DNA of 64,000 bases from Perca fluviatilis (Eukaryota; Chordata; Actinopteri; Perciformes; Percidae). Where the stretch lies: NCBI RefSeq assembly GCF_010015445.1, contig NC_053120.1, positions 13,812,597 through 13,876,596 of the forward strand, read 5' to 3'. How positions within the stretch are numbered: position 1 is the stretch's first letter; the number at the start of each line of letters is the position of its first letter. The translations under genes were made by a program, and so were the position numbers. Below the pieces are notes generated by a model. It made no database searches. It had not been told where the DNA came from and worked only from the letters and a program-made list of their open reading frames with translations. Below are positions 46,134-60,388 of this stretch, in pieces.

Positions 46134-47895
46134 ACACGTAACTGCAGAGAGAAAGAACGAGATGAATCGACGGAGGTGATCTGTGTGTTGAAGAGACAGA
46201 TTCCTTTTCCAGATGTTTGCTCTCCTCTGCTAAATTTCAGCATGTCACAAATTCTTATGAAGCTCAATTCCTCCATCACAGTCTGTGCCTAGAATAATAA
46301 TTATATTCAAGGAAGAAATATGCTCCGTATACACAAGTGTAATAAATGATGAATTTATTATTGTGCGCTTCAGGGGGGGAAGTAAATCTTAGATCGTTAG
46401 CAGATGATAAAAGAGCTGGGATGCATTGTATCTTGGACAAAGCAGTGATAGTGAAGGAATTATGGGATTACAACCTGTGTCCAATTTCAACGATTGATTA
46501 ATAGCAAATGTTACTACTATACTGTCACTGGGAAGTAATTATACAATTCTCCTCCTACAGTAAACCGAAACTGCAACAGCTTGATTCAGAAATTCGGTGT
46601 TGACTTCTCTTTGTGTTTGTCCCTCACCAGCAAGTGACGTTCGTTTGCTTCTTAAAATGTTTACGAGGATGTCAGAATGTGTTCTCCAACCCACCCCCCC
46701 ACCGAGAATAGAGGAATGATTAGCAGAGCACACTGCAAGCAGGGCTGGCTTAACATTTCTCCAAATGTTGTTCTACCCCTGCCTCACTTTTTGTCCTTCT
46801 CTGTCAATATCCCAGATCCTCAGAGAGAATCAGCTTTGTTTTCATAAGAACTTTTATTCTGGGTTTGTTTCGTTCTGACACTGATCCATTTTCTCTATCC
46901 GACCCAGTGCGATAACACAGTCCCTCCTGTTTGATTTGGCTCTTTTTAAATCAGAGGCCGGAGCTTCCCCTTTATTTACACTGCAATCTGACACGGTAAA
47001 CATTAGAGTGTGTGTTTGTGTATCTTTGTTTCTCTCGGCCTGTGTGTGTGTGTGTCTGTGTGTGCTTGTCTGTGTGCGTGAAGCGAGAGTGTCAGGAGGA
47101 TGCCTGGATATTGGGGTCAGGCTTGTGTGGGAAGATCAGTCAGGAAGCCTCCCCCCCTTCCTCCATCCTGCAGGGAAAGAAAGAAAGAAAGCAAGAGGAT
47201 ATTTTACAAGTCATTTTACTGAGGCACAGGGGTTGTGTATTTAGCACTACAGTCTGAAAACACTTTAATAAAACAGTGGAACGTTTATCATTTCATACCG
47301 AGGTTGCTTTTGAAAATAACATTCACTTTATCAGAGAACTCCCTTTAAAATACCGTCCTAATAACAGCTGTAAACATGAACATCTCTCTTAAGTAGCTAC
47401 AGTCCAGAGAACAGTGACATCATTAAGGAATCCAGTCTTAGGCTGGTGGAGTCAAAGGTGTATTGCAAGCAGACTCTCTGAGAGTCTTTGAGAGTTTACA
47501 GCCAAATAAACTTCATTTCACAACACTCCTACCATTACCAAGCCAGGACATGTAGCATTTATCCCAGAATTAATGTTAGATTGTGGAGTTTTCCAATTAA
47601 CCATATAAAAAAGACACAATGTGTGAATAATGTGCTCTAAGAGTGGGTGTGCTGTGCACATGTCCACAGATTTGTTTTCTGTGTCCTCAGAGATCCTACG
47701 TTCTTCATGGCTCTGCTGACGTCCCTACTTACATGCTCGTCCTTGTAAATACTACCTTGCTGTGAGGAGGTGTGTTTGTGTGCCCTGTACATGCTCGTGT
47801 CAGGGTTTAATTAGCTGAGTTTGAGATGGGTCAGAACCCAGTGCCTTGGGTTAGCGACACTTTTTTGTTGCATTAGCTGTGCACTCCAGCATAAC

Positions 47896-47957
47896 GGATT
47901 TCAAATGGAACAATAAGGTTATCATTCATAATAACCTTATTGCTCCATTTGAAATCC
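47896..47957. repeat. 62-bp near-perfect hairpin
   Basis: GGATTTCAAATGGAACAATA and its near-exact reverse complement TATTGCTCCATTTGAAATCC; arms of about 27 bp with one mismatch around a short loop. Could be a MITE remnant or a hairpin RNA source; not distinguishable here. Confidence 0.85.
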
Positions 47958-50900
47958 TTAAACTTCATTAAAGTCATTATATTTAATGTTTGGTTGCGAA
48001 GCCTTTGCAGTCAGTAAAGGTTTGGACCCTTTCCAGGATGCAATCAATCACTGATGTCTTGAAATTGTGCCGTCTTCAATTATTAGTTTGCTTGTTTTGA
48101 TTTTTGTTCTTCTACATTGTCCTATGCATGGTAACCGTAAAATTGTGGTCCTTTTTCAGCTTTGCTCTGAAGCAGTGACGCAGTGGTGCTCGTGCACATC
48201 CGTGTGTAGGTCGGAGCCCCGAGGGCAGGGGGAGTGGTTGGACGGAGCCTGAGGAGATGCTACTTTCAGATCTTGCTAGCTTTTCAACATAACCAACTAT
48301 GCCTTTAACAGATATCTGCATATGAACACCGATAAATAATCAATCAGACAGTGACAGCTTCTGTTTTAAGTATTTGTTTCAGCTATGAGTTCTGTAGATC
48401 GGTTACGCTGAGTTAATGGCCTGCCTTGCTACCTTTTTCTAGCCAATTAACTTAAGTTAGAAGGAGATGGCCCAAAGCTCTGGGTGTGGAGTGATGAGAG
48501 GAGGTGACGGGATAGCTTCTACCTCCTCTGCATGATCAAAGGCACTCATCTCAGGGCTCCCTTTGTTGGTGTTCAGCGTCCTTTTCCACCATCCCCTTTT
48601 CCCTTTGTTTCCTTCTTTCCAGAGCAGCAGTTTTTTGTCTGAACCGACCCGCCCGTGTGAGATTACAAGGAGTCTGCGTTTAGCTGGACAGAGTCAATAA
48701 TGATGCTATTAGGCAGGAATGCCATAAGAGAGAGGTGGAGGTTTTTGGAGAATTAGAGGAGGAGAGAGGAGTGTGGTGGACTACAGTGTGTGTTGTTGTG
48801 TTTCATGTTCAAATAGACCTGCCCTGGAATATTAAAATGGCCTTTAATTTTTAGGACTGTACATGCACCTTCTGAAGTGCCCCGTGGTGCTCTTAGCACA
48901 ATAATTTTAACTCTATTTAGCTTTGTAATCGGTGCTCAGAGGTTGTCCCCCTTTCATCTTAAAAGGCAGCACATACCTGAGGGCTGCTAGGGACGCTTTA
49001 AATGTCAATTTCTGTTCCCTGTTTACAAATGTGTATGTATGACAGCATTAGAGAGTCCGAGGTGCTTAGAAAAGTCACAGGTAGCTGACCTTTGAATGCA
49101 GTGGTTGACATGAATGACCCATGTGTCAAACGTTTCCCTCCAGGCTTTGAAATTTGTTTTTCAACCTCTGTTGAATTCTAAACCTCATCCTGAGGTCCTG
49201 AGGGTTCCTGTGCCCTGGTCATGACCTTAAGGGCTCTTTGACATCACTGTCTGGGCTCTTATTAATATCCTCTTGACCTTTTGTTCCTGGTTTTTTGTTT
49301 GTGAACCAGCATTTTCGGGTAACTGTCTGAGCATGGAGGTGTAAATGTTGGACAGGCTGCAGTAGTGAAAAAGTAGAAAAACTGACTTGGGAAGTTTAGA
49401 TGACACGTAGCTATAGGGGTGAAGACATGATGCTTCATGGCTGGAAGTGAGTTAGGGCTTAAAGTAGAAAGAAAGGAAGAATGGTAAGAGTGTATGCAAT
49501 AAAACTAAATATGTTTTTCATCTCCCCAGACTGTGGAAGTTAATTATGTGACAGAATAATGTAATGATGGAGGCTTTAGGAATGGTTTGCACATTCATCT
49601 GAATGAGGCCACTCTGTTGGCACAACATCGGTGCCAACACTGAGGGCACTAGCAAAAACATTAAACCTGGCTCAACTTTTACCGCAATGCAATATGATGT
49701 CATCCAAGACGATTGCAAGCATACGGTACATCCCGGGTTGATTACTCTATAATGTGAATGCTGTATTTCTACTGTTTACCTTGTGACCAAAGATAGAATG
49801 ATTGTTACCATGGTAAATTTCCAGACTTCCTGTCTCATAGTGTTGTAAACCGTTTGCATTTCGTTGTCTCACCGGTATCTTGATACAACACACCACCAAC
49901 TCAGCCCTTTGCATTTTTTCTGAACGCCCAACTTAATATCTTACTGAACGTAGTATGATTATTTAAATGTAAAGGAGTCAACAATGTACTAAATATTTTA
50001 TTTGGACCCTGTAAACCCTATGTCCCCTTAAGCTTGTGGTCCAGTTGTCAAGCTTAGAGTATAATTTGCCCAATTAAAATGTATCTGCATCGAAAGAGAG
50101 AGAGAGAGTGTTATTTAAGATGACAAGTTAAAAAAAGAACAGTCTTTTGAAGGCAGTTTACTATGTCACAAATGCCCGTTTTGCTGCATGTCTGAGATGT
50201 GTTTTCCCTTTCCTTGGGCAGGCATGTTTACCTGACCTATCCCTAACTCTTACCATGTGTCCACAGCATAAGCAGCCAGTCACTCCAAGTCCATTCATCT
50301 AGGAGAGCTGAGCACCCGAGGCAAGTCAGGTGATTTTGATAACAGCTGCCACTGGTTGCCATATGTTGGCAGGGAGCACCTTTTAAATGCTGTTCTTGCA
50401 GTTGTGTCCACTGCTTTGCAGTGGCTAGAGAAGGCTTAAGTCACATAAAACGTTAATCCTAACCCATTTCAAATAAAGTTGTGACCAACATACTGACCCA
50501 TTTTTCATGCCTTTACAACAAATGTTTGGGTCCTCTTTCAAAATCGCTACCCTGGAATCCAAGTGGATAGTTTCCAGCTTCTCATTGCAGACATGCAGAC
50601 ATACATACACTATATTGTATTTTAGTATTTGCCAGTCAGCATTTTTAGTGCCTTATTACTCATGATAATAATAAGCAGGACCTCAGTGCTTTTAAGGTTG
50701 CCCCTTTAATGAGGGCTTTCCTCAAAACAGTGTTTTTATAGTCAGTTTAGACTCTCCAGATCGATGTCTAGACAATATTATTAAGAATGCATTTTTCCTA
50801 GCACGGATTCATTTGATTTCATTGTTTTACGTCAGACTTTTAGGGTCTGGAGGACTCATTTGGAACACATTAGATTTGCGTCCATATAGAACTGGTGCCA

Positions 50901-52150
50901 GAGTTGAACATTCCCATGGTTTGGTATGGCATGACCTCATTTTCTTTACTGTGTAAGCTGTTTATGTACATTTTAGTTGAAACATATGTAAAGTTTCAGC
51001 AGCTTGGCGAGTGTGTTCGGAGTGACATTTACTGCCAAACCATTAATACTAGAGTGATATGCTCCTTGCCATAGAAACAGAGAGAGGACATATTTTTTGA
51101 ATTATTCCGTCTTATGCCGCATGAAGGCATTTATTTGAGCTGGATGAACCTCGAACACATGCCATGTACATCGTGAATATGCAGGACAGGAGGATAGGAG
51201 GGGTACAGCCTGTCTCTTGATTTTGTGGCCAAACTTAATTTTCCTTTTTTCGTACAGATTTGAATCTGTAAAGCTGCAATTATCAATTCAGTAGCTCATT
51301 GTGACAAACCGACAGAGAATTATCTGTGAAGTGAACAGTGAAGCGTTAAACTGCTAAAGAGATATTTCAGATATATTCCAGATATTTCCCTCAGCAGTTA
51401 GTCTAGACCAAAACAAAGGTAAAAAGAATGTGAATATTGGACTTACGTATGTCAGTTTGTCAGAGACACAACTCCAAATGAATGTTGACTGTTTGCTAAC
51501 ACGTTCACCGCTTTACGAGGTGATAATATGTCTGTGTTGTTGCCAAAAAAGTCAATTATTGTTGCGTTAATTAAATTCTGTCTACTGGGCCAGCTTTATT
51601 ATACTGGAATAGACCAAGGAGGGCATAACTTCCTTGTAAAACTTTAATGATCTTTTTATCACAGGACAATTAGGTGTAACATGAGGACGTTTTCAGTGAC
51701 AGGATGTACTAGATGAGTTCATGGGTCACTGTGGAAGAAGTCTCGTCAGTTTCGGCTCAGTGAGCCAAATCTTTGTGACGCTTACTGTTTAATTGCCTTT
51801 TTGCAGGTATATTCTTATAATTTTTTAGGTCTTCTCATCCTCATATTTCTCTCTTCCAGAAAAACCTGAATTATTTACTGAAAGGCTGCACAACTTGTGA
51901 CATGTGTATGTGTCTGCGCTAGAGGAAAGGACATATAGAAGCAAGGGATAGAAGTAAAAATGAAACAACAAGGCATCTAAGAATTTTGATTGACATGGAG
52001 GCCTGTGTGGTTTTTAATTGTAGCAAAAAGTGTTTTGGGAATTTGAATTACAGGCTGCAAGGCTGAAGGTCAGTCTGTCAGTGCCCTCTGCCCCTGCCTC
52101 TGAGGGGTGTGTGTTGGGGGAAGTCATGTATCATGAAGACCCCCTCAGAA

Positions 52151-52505
52151 CAGCGTTTCCCAACGTTTTCTTTGCCATAGCCCACTTTCTATGTTCCAAA
52201 AATCCCTGGGCACTCCATAAAGCATTTGCAAATTACAAAATACACATTTAACTTTGTTAATTCCCTATAAATATAGTATAATTCTGTCTGAAACCCGAGC
52301 TTGCTTGTTGATGAACCTGGTATTCTGTGTCAACCTGATGACAAGCACATGCTGGGCTCATGGTCAACTGTTATGGAAACCTGAAAAGACTCAAATAATC
52401 TACTTTGTTTTCCATATAACCATTTATAACTTTAATTTTAAATTTTCACAACACATCTAAGCAGTTCTGAAGGCACTTTTGTGGCACACTGGTTGAAAAT
52501 CAGGG
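52151..52505. mobile_element. hAT-like non-autonomous element
   Basis: CAGCGTTTCCCAAC at the left and GTTGAAAATCAGGG at the right are diverged inverted ends. The flanks CCTCAGAA (52143-52150) and CCTCAGAC (52506-52513) look like an 8-bp target duplication with one change, as hAT elements make. Confidence 0.6.
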
Positions 52506-53779
52506 CCTCAGACATCTGAGTGTGCATCTGTGTGTGGTCGGCCGTGCTGATCTGCTCAGCACGCACAATTAGAATTTCCTCAGTAAAACAAGAAAAGGCC
52601 CACAAAACAGAAAACACCACCCAGTCACTTTTGAGCTCTTTGGGATTACACCATCACTCATGAAATACTTGGTCATGAGCTTAACCGTTTTGTGGTTGTA
52701 GTATTGAGGTTGTTGCCATTTATTTTAAAGCCTTTACTTCATTTTTGAGGCAAGTTAATGCAATTAAAAGGCCACACTTAATTGTAAAGGTAATTTTTTT
52801 TCTGAGAGTGAATCATAGAGTCAGCCTCAGCCAAGTCTCAGGGTTTTGGCCTGTATTTCTACAATGGAGACCATATGTAGAAACATCACAGCGTTCTCTG
52901 TGTGTTTACTGCCCGTGCCAGTTTTTGCCCTTTCAATGAGAGGCATTTAGAGGCTTTACAGAGACAACACTACCTGATGCCTCTCTAAGCCACGGCTTTG
53001 TCTTTTTCATCCTCTTCTCCAGCCCTCCTCATTCTTAATATGTTGTCAAGGCAATAGAATGATCATCTGTCTGACCTCTTCGCTGTGATGCATTAGGGTT
53101 AAGGGATATGTTGCACAACACAACACATCAGGGGTGGGGGCAGTCTTGTAAGCAGTTTGGATTCGTAAGATGTCGTTTTATTGATGCAAAGGTGTCACCA
53201 CCAGGACTCATGACCATGATTTGTATGTTTTTGAGTTTTACATTTTTCACAGGTGAAGATGATGAAAACATTACTTATTGCAAATAAGTGAGGACTGTGT
53301 AAAATCCAAGTAATCTCAAAATATACCTTCATTGCCTACATAAAGTTGTATTCAAAGATTTCAAAGAGAGATAAACTCAAAAGATATTTAACAATACCTG
53401 ACCTAGGATGTCAGATTGTTAACAGACTGGAGTGTCATGCTTCAATAAAGCGTCAGAAAAGTCTAGATTGTTGAATTGGATGTTTGTTATGTGAAATATC
53501 TGCTTTCAAAAACTGCTGTGGCATACTTGGCTCAAAAAACTAAATCCTTATTGAGGTTTTTTTCTACAGTACAGTGAACTACAACTCTAGTCTAAACTTA
53601 ACTAGTACTAAAAAATAAAAAAAATTAAAAAATTCTGAAATAGCATATAAGCTAAACTAATGTGCTCCAGATGGATTTATGTAAAGATTACTCAGTCCAG
53701 ACCCTTCACAGAGTTCAGTAGCATGTTTATCAGTCTGTAAAGGTCAAAAGTCAACCTGAAGACAGTTTGTTTATATATC

Positions 53780-53800
53780 TCTATATATATATATACACAG

Positions 53801-53834
<34 letters not shown>

Positions 53835-53848
53835 CAGTATATATAAAT
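53780..53848. repeat. interrupted (TA)n microsatellite
   Basis: TA tract broken by CACAG and ACAG, in hmcn1 intron 1. Confidence 0.9.
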
Positions 53849-55169
53849 TATAACTCATTCCTCCTTGTGGTTCTTTTCTTTGAATACCGTAGAGGAGCAA
53901 ATACGTCTCATCTCTACCCCAGTCACCAAGTCAGTTTTATGTAAACAGCCATTTATACATGTCCCAACATGAAAAAAATCATACTCAACATCTCTATTGT
54001 TGTCAGACACTTTTTTATCAATAAATTATTCACTTCCTTTTGCCTTCTTCCTTCCACATTAAGTTTGTGTTCTTCTCTTGTTGCTGGTATTCAGACACAA
54101 AGTCTAGGCGGACACCCAACCATGCAGACAAGATTACATTCAACACTCTCTTTTATGTTTTTCTTTGTAGAAATTTGCAGCTCCACACATCACATTGAGT
54201 CATATAGAGCTTGTAGTGAGAAGGCTCTGACTGTCGACATGTGATAATGTTTATATGAATCCTAAAGAAAAGACATCTTTGTTGGTTCCACTCTGATTGC
54301 CTCCACCCTTTCCAAAACCAGATGTAAATGGAGCATTCAAAATATGCAGTTAACAAGTTGAAATTATCATTCAATTCCCAAACTTTACTGCCTATTATGT
54401 TTGAGTTAATGACGTCACCACAAATTTTTATGAAGATCACCGGGTGATAATAGCACTCAGATGGCCGTGTTGAGATATTTTGCAATCTTTGGACGACCAC
54501 AACAGTTTTTTTCCTCAGATAATTTTAATGAGATACTGCTGTCAGGGGCAAATAAAAAGGATGGTGGAGGTTAACATGTATGCACAGGCCAAAACCGTGC
54601 AGGTACATTATTATGATTTTATAAAGTAAAATAATGGTAGTTTGTGGAGCATACCTCACCAAAATCACATCTCAACAATTAACATTACATATTGCCTGTT
54701 CAGGTCATTTTATATTATTTAGCATATCAAATGAACAGTATCATGTTGACTTTACTTTAAAAACCCTTAAGTCACTTGTAGGGAAATGACACACTGTTTT
54801 CACTATACCTTGTTCACCACGACCTGTGCTATGTGTCACCTGCTGTTTAAATTTGTACTTAAATAAAAAAAGTTGGAAAACAAAACCATTAAGTCAGACG
54901 TTTTATAGAATTACTTTAACCCTATTTCTGCTTTCTTGGAAAGAGGACAGTGACAGGAAAAAATAGGCAGAGACAGAACATGAAAAGCAGCATTTCTTTC
55001 TTCAGCATTTCATTGTCTGATATTTCTTTTAACACGTATACACAGTATAGTAAATACACTTAAACATATACACACACAGGAAGAAGATATCCATTTACTG
55101 CAAGGTCACCATATTTCTTTGGTTGCATTAATGGCCACACCACAAACCACACATCCCCACGCATGCATG

Positions 55170-55173
<4 letters not shown>

Positions 55174-55209
<36 letters not shown>
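55174..55209. repeat. (CA)n microsatellite
   Basis: About 36 bp of CA in hmcn1 intron 1. Confidence 0.9.
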
Positions 55210-55211
<2 letters not shown>

Positions 55212-57324
55212 CACACACGCACTCGCGCGCACACACACGTGGCACACACTTAATTAAGACTTACCCTCGGGTTGCATCCTCTTCTGTGTTCTGTCTCCGG
55301 CACCAGTTATCCAGTGGAATTGATGACTGGTGGAGGGTTCAGAGCTGTCTGTCTCTGGAACACGCTCCCCCATCAGGCCATGCATCTGGGAGGGATTACA
55401 TGCCTGTGTGTGGTGTGTTCATCAGTCGGGTCTCACTATATGTTTATGTGCGAAAGGCTGTGTGTGATCATTTGAACTCATGAGTGCCATTATTAGGGAT
55501 CTGTGGATTTGTGGCGCATCGTCCCGAGAAACATCCAATTGCGTCGAGAGAAATGAAACAAGAGAGGCAGCGGTGCAGCTAGCAGAGTTTAGCTGCCTGG
55601 TGGTCCCGCTCTCTCACTCTGTTGGTTGTGGGAAGAAGTTTCCATCACAAATTCAAGTTTGTGGTGGTTTGAAATCAAGCCTGTCGTCAGCTCTGTCGCC
55701 CTGGGCTAAACCTTACTCATTAGATGGCAGCTGGTGATGTCAGGCAGGTTAAAAAATGCAGTTTAAAAGAGCAAGGGTAAGGAAGAAAATAGGGAGAAAG
55801 AGAAACATACTGTAATAAAGGACAGAAAGAAAATGTAGTGAAGAAACATTAAAAAAAAGATGAGATTGAGCATGGATTTTGCAGCCTCGTAACCAAGAAG
55901 CGTCCTTCAATCCTGAGGAAAGAGTAAAAGGAGAGATTTTGAAAACATTCAGTTTACATCAAGCCAAAATGTGATCTTTTTATGGTCTTTGATGTATTAG
56001 GGAGAATATACCTGACAGTAGATGTGACAGGAAATGAAAATTTGTAAACCGTACCCTGTCCACGTTGGAAGCAGTACTTGCTCCTTAAATTACCTTCCTG
56101 CTAAGCTACATTTGAATACTTTATTTGTTGAATTTATTTCAAACGTCATGCTGCTAGAAGAGGAAGATAAAATTAAAATGTCTTTGAGTTCGGCTCAGCG
56201 TGGTGAAAGAACACATTTCTGATCTGGCACCATTACAAGTGTGGCTATTGTTCTGTAGAAGTGAGGAGATGGACAACACCAGAAATATCGACTGCATTTT
56301 ACATAAATGGAGATTATTATCCCATAAGAGAAAAAGAGGAATTAAAAAGAAAACGAGGGAATAAAAAGTTAACAATGAATAATAAATAAATAATAAAAAA
56401 TGGACGAAAAGGACAGCAATTGCAAAAGAAAGAATGTTAACAATTAAGTGCCGCACATTGTTTGCATGCAGTGTACTCAGACCTTTTTTTTTTGTTTTGT
56501 TGCCTATTCCCAAGAGAGACTTAGCATATGTGCACACTCTAATAATAATGATGGCTGCTCATACTGAGGCAATTACAGAGCACTATTTTGTTTACCTTTT
56601 ATCCACCGCATATGTGCATTAATTTATATGAGTGTAAATGGACTTGCATGCCTTACCTACCTATGCATTTGCAAACATGTTTGCTCCATTGCATGCAGTA
56701 TACTGTATATAGTGCTGGTCACTTTCTTCACTGAGGCACACTAATTGCACCGTGTGCTGTTTCACATGTGTTTTCTCAGTGGGGCTGATTAAGTGAATTA
56801 TGCCTCATAGCTGACGGTCAGGATGACAGCCACTGTTTTCCTGGCAGATTTTACCCTGAGTCAGCAGAATGACAGAAAGCTGTGTCTGTTTATGGCCTCG
56901 GTTGCTGTTAAGTGCTGTAACAGCTACATGTTGTGTAACCTGTTGGATATTTTTGGATGGGAAAAGCCATAGACCTGATCTTTATTTAAGTAAATAACTT
57001 ATACCAGTAACATACGGTGGCTCATTAAACTAGTTTGATAAACTGGGCACTTAGGGCACATTGCATTAATAAGAATCTTGAACCATCAATGAACCGGTGG
57101 CTGTAAATAGGAAAAAGAACATAACCCTTTGTGACTGTGTTGCTGCTGGTATTGATAAACAGAAGGTTCAGTTTAGGGGTTCCTCAGTTGTTGTTCACTG
57201 CACTGGTTTTATGGAGCTTTGTGATTATTTTTTTATAAACCAGAGTAATTGTGAGTTAGGAACATCCTGTTCTTTGCCTTCATGAATAAAAAAATGACAG
57301 TAAGTGGGCGTAAATAAGTAAATT

Positions 57325-57640
57325 GGGCAGCATGGTGGCTAGCACTGTGGCCTCACAGCAAGAAGCTTCTGGGTTCGAATCCAGGTCGTTCTGGGCTTTT
57401 CTGTGTGGAGTTTTTATGTTCTCCCTGTGTTTGCGTGGGTTTCCTCCAGGTGCTCCTGTTACCCCCACCTTCAAAAAACATGTACTAGGTTCTCCCTTGA
57501 TCAAGGCACTGGCTCAGATCTGGAGTTGGTCCACGAGAGCTGTAAATGGCTGCCCACTGCTTCCTTGAGGGATGGGTTAAATGCAGAGAACGAATTTCGC
57601 TACATGCACAGTATGTGTATGTGACAATAAAGTACCTTTA
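57325..57640 (+). mobile_element. tRNA-derived SINE (plus strand)
   Basis: GGGCAGCATGGTGGCTAGCA contains an A-box-like start and GGGTTCGAATCC is a full B box. The body (TGTGTGGAGTTTTTATGTTC) and tail (GTGACAATAAAG) match the common fish tRNA-SINE. The short ORFs within it are not genes. Confidence 0.85.
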
Positions 57641-58649
57641 AAAATATGTGATCACTGCTACTGCTATATAAACTCTCCACTGTGGCAGAAGGTCTTGTAG
57701 GCACAGAGCATATAAAGAGCACAACTTTCCAAAGTGCCAAATCATATCGTGGTCACAACTTTAAAGTAATGTCAGTACAGTGACTCTTTCAATTGTCTGT
57801 AGCAGCTTGTGAAGCTCTCCTGTCTTATGTATTGCTGCCAAAATTCAGAATGTATTTGGTTGGAAGACATTAACGGCTGTGACCTTTCAATGCATTGGCC
57901 TTGAAATTCCTTGCTGGTGATGTTGTAAGGAAAGAGAAACTCACTTTGCAATGAATGCATGAGTGATTCCCAGCAAATTACTTTAAGCCTGAATGTCAGC
58001 GGAGGTGAAACTGAGTTTGTCATTGGACAGTTGCCCAGTTCCATCCCATTAGAATTTCTGTGCATGTTTAGGTTTGCACGTTATTTGCAGTTGCATGCTT
58101 TTATAGCCGGCATTATGGATGAGTGCTGTAAGAATATCAAGGTTGTTTTGATCATTTATTTCAAGTCCACTTGTGTCAACAACTTACACAATAGATACAA
58201 AAAAAGAGGATGAGACGCAGACCTTTATCTTGATTTGTTTTGGTTTTGGTCATTTTCTCTCTTTTGTTACTCCTTCCTGTCAGACTTTACAGACTTTTGA
58301 GTTCATTCACTTGGTGATGTTCATGCCACTTACAGTATGTGCTCCGTGTTGAAACTATTTCCTGTGTGGCAGCCTATGGCCTGCCTTGAGATTTCCCTTA
58401 AATGTGTTGTCATTTAAGGGGTTAGCATCCTATGTCCTCAAACATGTTTTATTTATAATATTCAGGTGGTAAATGAGGAAAATTGCTTTGTTCCAGTGAG
58501 TTGTCGAAAATTAATTTGTCCATTTGGTTAAAAAGGTTCTGATATTTTGTGCAGGGAAGGAACCATTGGTTTGACTCTTCAGACCTGCAGGGAAATGTGT
58601 TTTTGGAAATGAAGATGTAATGATTTCCCTTCCCTTAACCACAATTCAT

Positions 58650-58715
58650 ATGGTGCGCTTGGGCAAGGCACTTAACCCCCATTAGTTCTAGTGGACTGCT
58701 GGAGCTGGGAAGCTT
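58650..58715 (+). repeat. SINE-like internal fragment
   Basis: CTTGGGCAAGGCACTTAACC resembles an internal block of teleost repeats; no ends are present. Confidence 0.4.
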
Positions 58716-60317
58716 CCAGGCATGGATGTTCTTTGGTGTTAGACTTTGGTGCTGGCAATGAAAAGCACAGATTAGGTTTATGTTGTCTCGTGCTGTTTAG
58801 ATTTCATGAGTTTCATTTTTCACAGTGCTGGTGCAAAGACAGTGGCAGTGGTTAGGATCACCATAGCCAAACTAGTCTAAAGAATACTTACAACAGCCAT
58901 GGGAACTTCTCCCATAAGGAACGGGATGTCAGCTTTTCCATCTCTGAAAAGTTTGGCTCGAGATACATGTTCCGTTCAGAGCAGCCAGACACATTTCCAT
59001 GTTAGTTTTAAAAAGCGTCTCTGATCGCTGTAAATGTTCCTTCGCTCCACCTTGAGGATTTACATGGATGCCAAAATCTGGGTCATTTGGAAAAAGGCTT
59101 CATGCTTCTTTGTGTATCTTATAGAAATTGAAAGATCTTGTGGAGTGCTTTTCAAGAAGAAATGTAAGGTAATGCTGGTTGCGAAGAAAAGAAAAGAAAA
59201 TGCTTCTGATTCCTCATTGTATGCAGTGTAAAGTTATGTCAAACTCAAAAACCTTAAATGTTTTACTTTACAAAATCACTTGAAACAGAAAGAGAATAGA
59301 AAGTCCTTGATGATAATTATGTTTGAGAAGTCTCGTCACTGCGCTAAATTTGGGCCCTGACTTCTAGACAAAGTATAAGACTGTTGTAAAGCAGTTCAAT
59401 CAGTAACTTTTTCAAAAGTCAGGGATCCTTTGTAATTATCCTCTCTTCAACAAGGGAAACCTTTTTTTACAATATGCTTGCATTTGCAAAACTGCAGTGT
59501 GTGTGTGTGTGTGTGCCCGGTTTTTGCAGTCCCTCATCAGGCTCATTCCACAGCACAGCTGCAGTGGCTGAAGTCACCCAGTTTTGACTCAAGAAGGGGC
59601 TTAGGCACATTAACAGCTAGAACAAAGTAAGCTGAGAAACAGCAGTGACTACCAACACTGGCAGAGGTGGTGCTCGACTTTCATGGTACAGTTAAAAACT
59701 TGGTCCAACTTCAGCCAAATCCTAAGCAGACATTGACACAGGAACATTACAATAACCGAATTATAAAGTATTTTGTCTGCAACCAAAGAAGAGCCAGTAA
59801 CACAAGGAATGGCAGTGAGGATTGTTACGATTGGTCAATTAATCAATTAGCCTGACTGACTTCTAGTATATCTAGATTAAATTCTGGTTCATGACATGTA
59901 GACGAAACCAGCTTTTGTGCATCAGTGACAGAATGAATTGGAAGTCTTTCAGAGCTCACATCTTATCAGTACACCTTCAAATTTTCATCATCATTATATC
60001 TGTCTTGAGAAACATTTTAAGACTATAATTCCAAGCTTCCTTGTCATTCCTTTTGTTTTTTTTTCTTTATTATCCGTCAATCTTTATGTCAAGTATCTTG
60101 CTCACATTTCCTCCTCTCCCTTTCTCTGTTGGTTAAATATATCTCCTTTCCTGAACTTTTTCCTCATTGCAATTCATATCGTGACATTATAATCTGGACA
60201 TCCGTGCAAATCTGCCAAAAGCAACATTTGGCTAAGGAAAAGAATTTAAGAAACAAAAAATGCTTCAGCCTGTGGCCCTATTAATCACAGAACCTCTTTC
60301 TGTTGTTTCTGTTGCAG

Positions 60318-60388
60318 AGATTGGACCCATAACAATCACAACAGACCCCAAGAAGTTCCAGTATGAGCTAAGGGAGCTGTACGTTCAG
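60318..60388 (+). CDS. hmcn1: hmcn1 exon 2 (vWA domain)
   Basis: A 71-nt exon entering in phase 1 and leaving in phase 0. It completes EIGPITITTDPKKFQYELRE and ends LYVQ before GTGGGT. The acceptor is TTGCAG. The sequence is nearly identical to human HMCN1 at this position. Confidence 0.96.

Larger units (their letters stand above)
44995..60317 (+). other. hmcn1: hmcn1 intron 1 (15.3 kb)
   Basis: Bounded by donor GTAATG and acceptor TTGCAG. Contents seen: a perfect 68-bp palindrome (46066-46133), a 62-bp hairpin (47896-47957), an hAT-like element (52151-52505), TA and CA microsatellites and a tRNA-derived SINE (57325-57640). No further coding exon was found in either strand. Confidence 0.85.

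Noticed and set aside
57325..57400. Possible tRNA gene (A and B boxes)
   Set aside because: The cloverleaf is incomplete and the sequence continues into a SINE body and tail. The minus-strand copy at 40.83-41.04 kb is rejected for the same reason.
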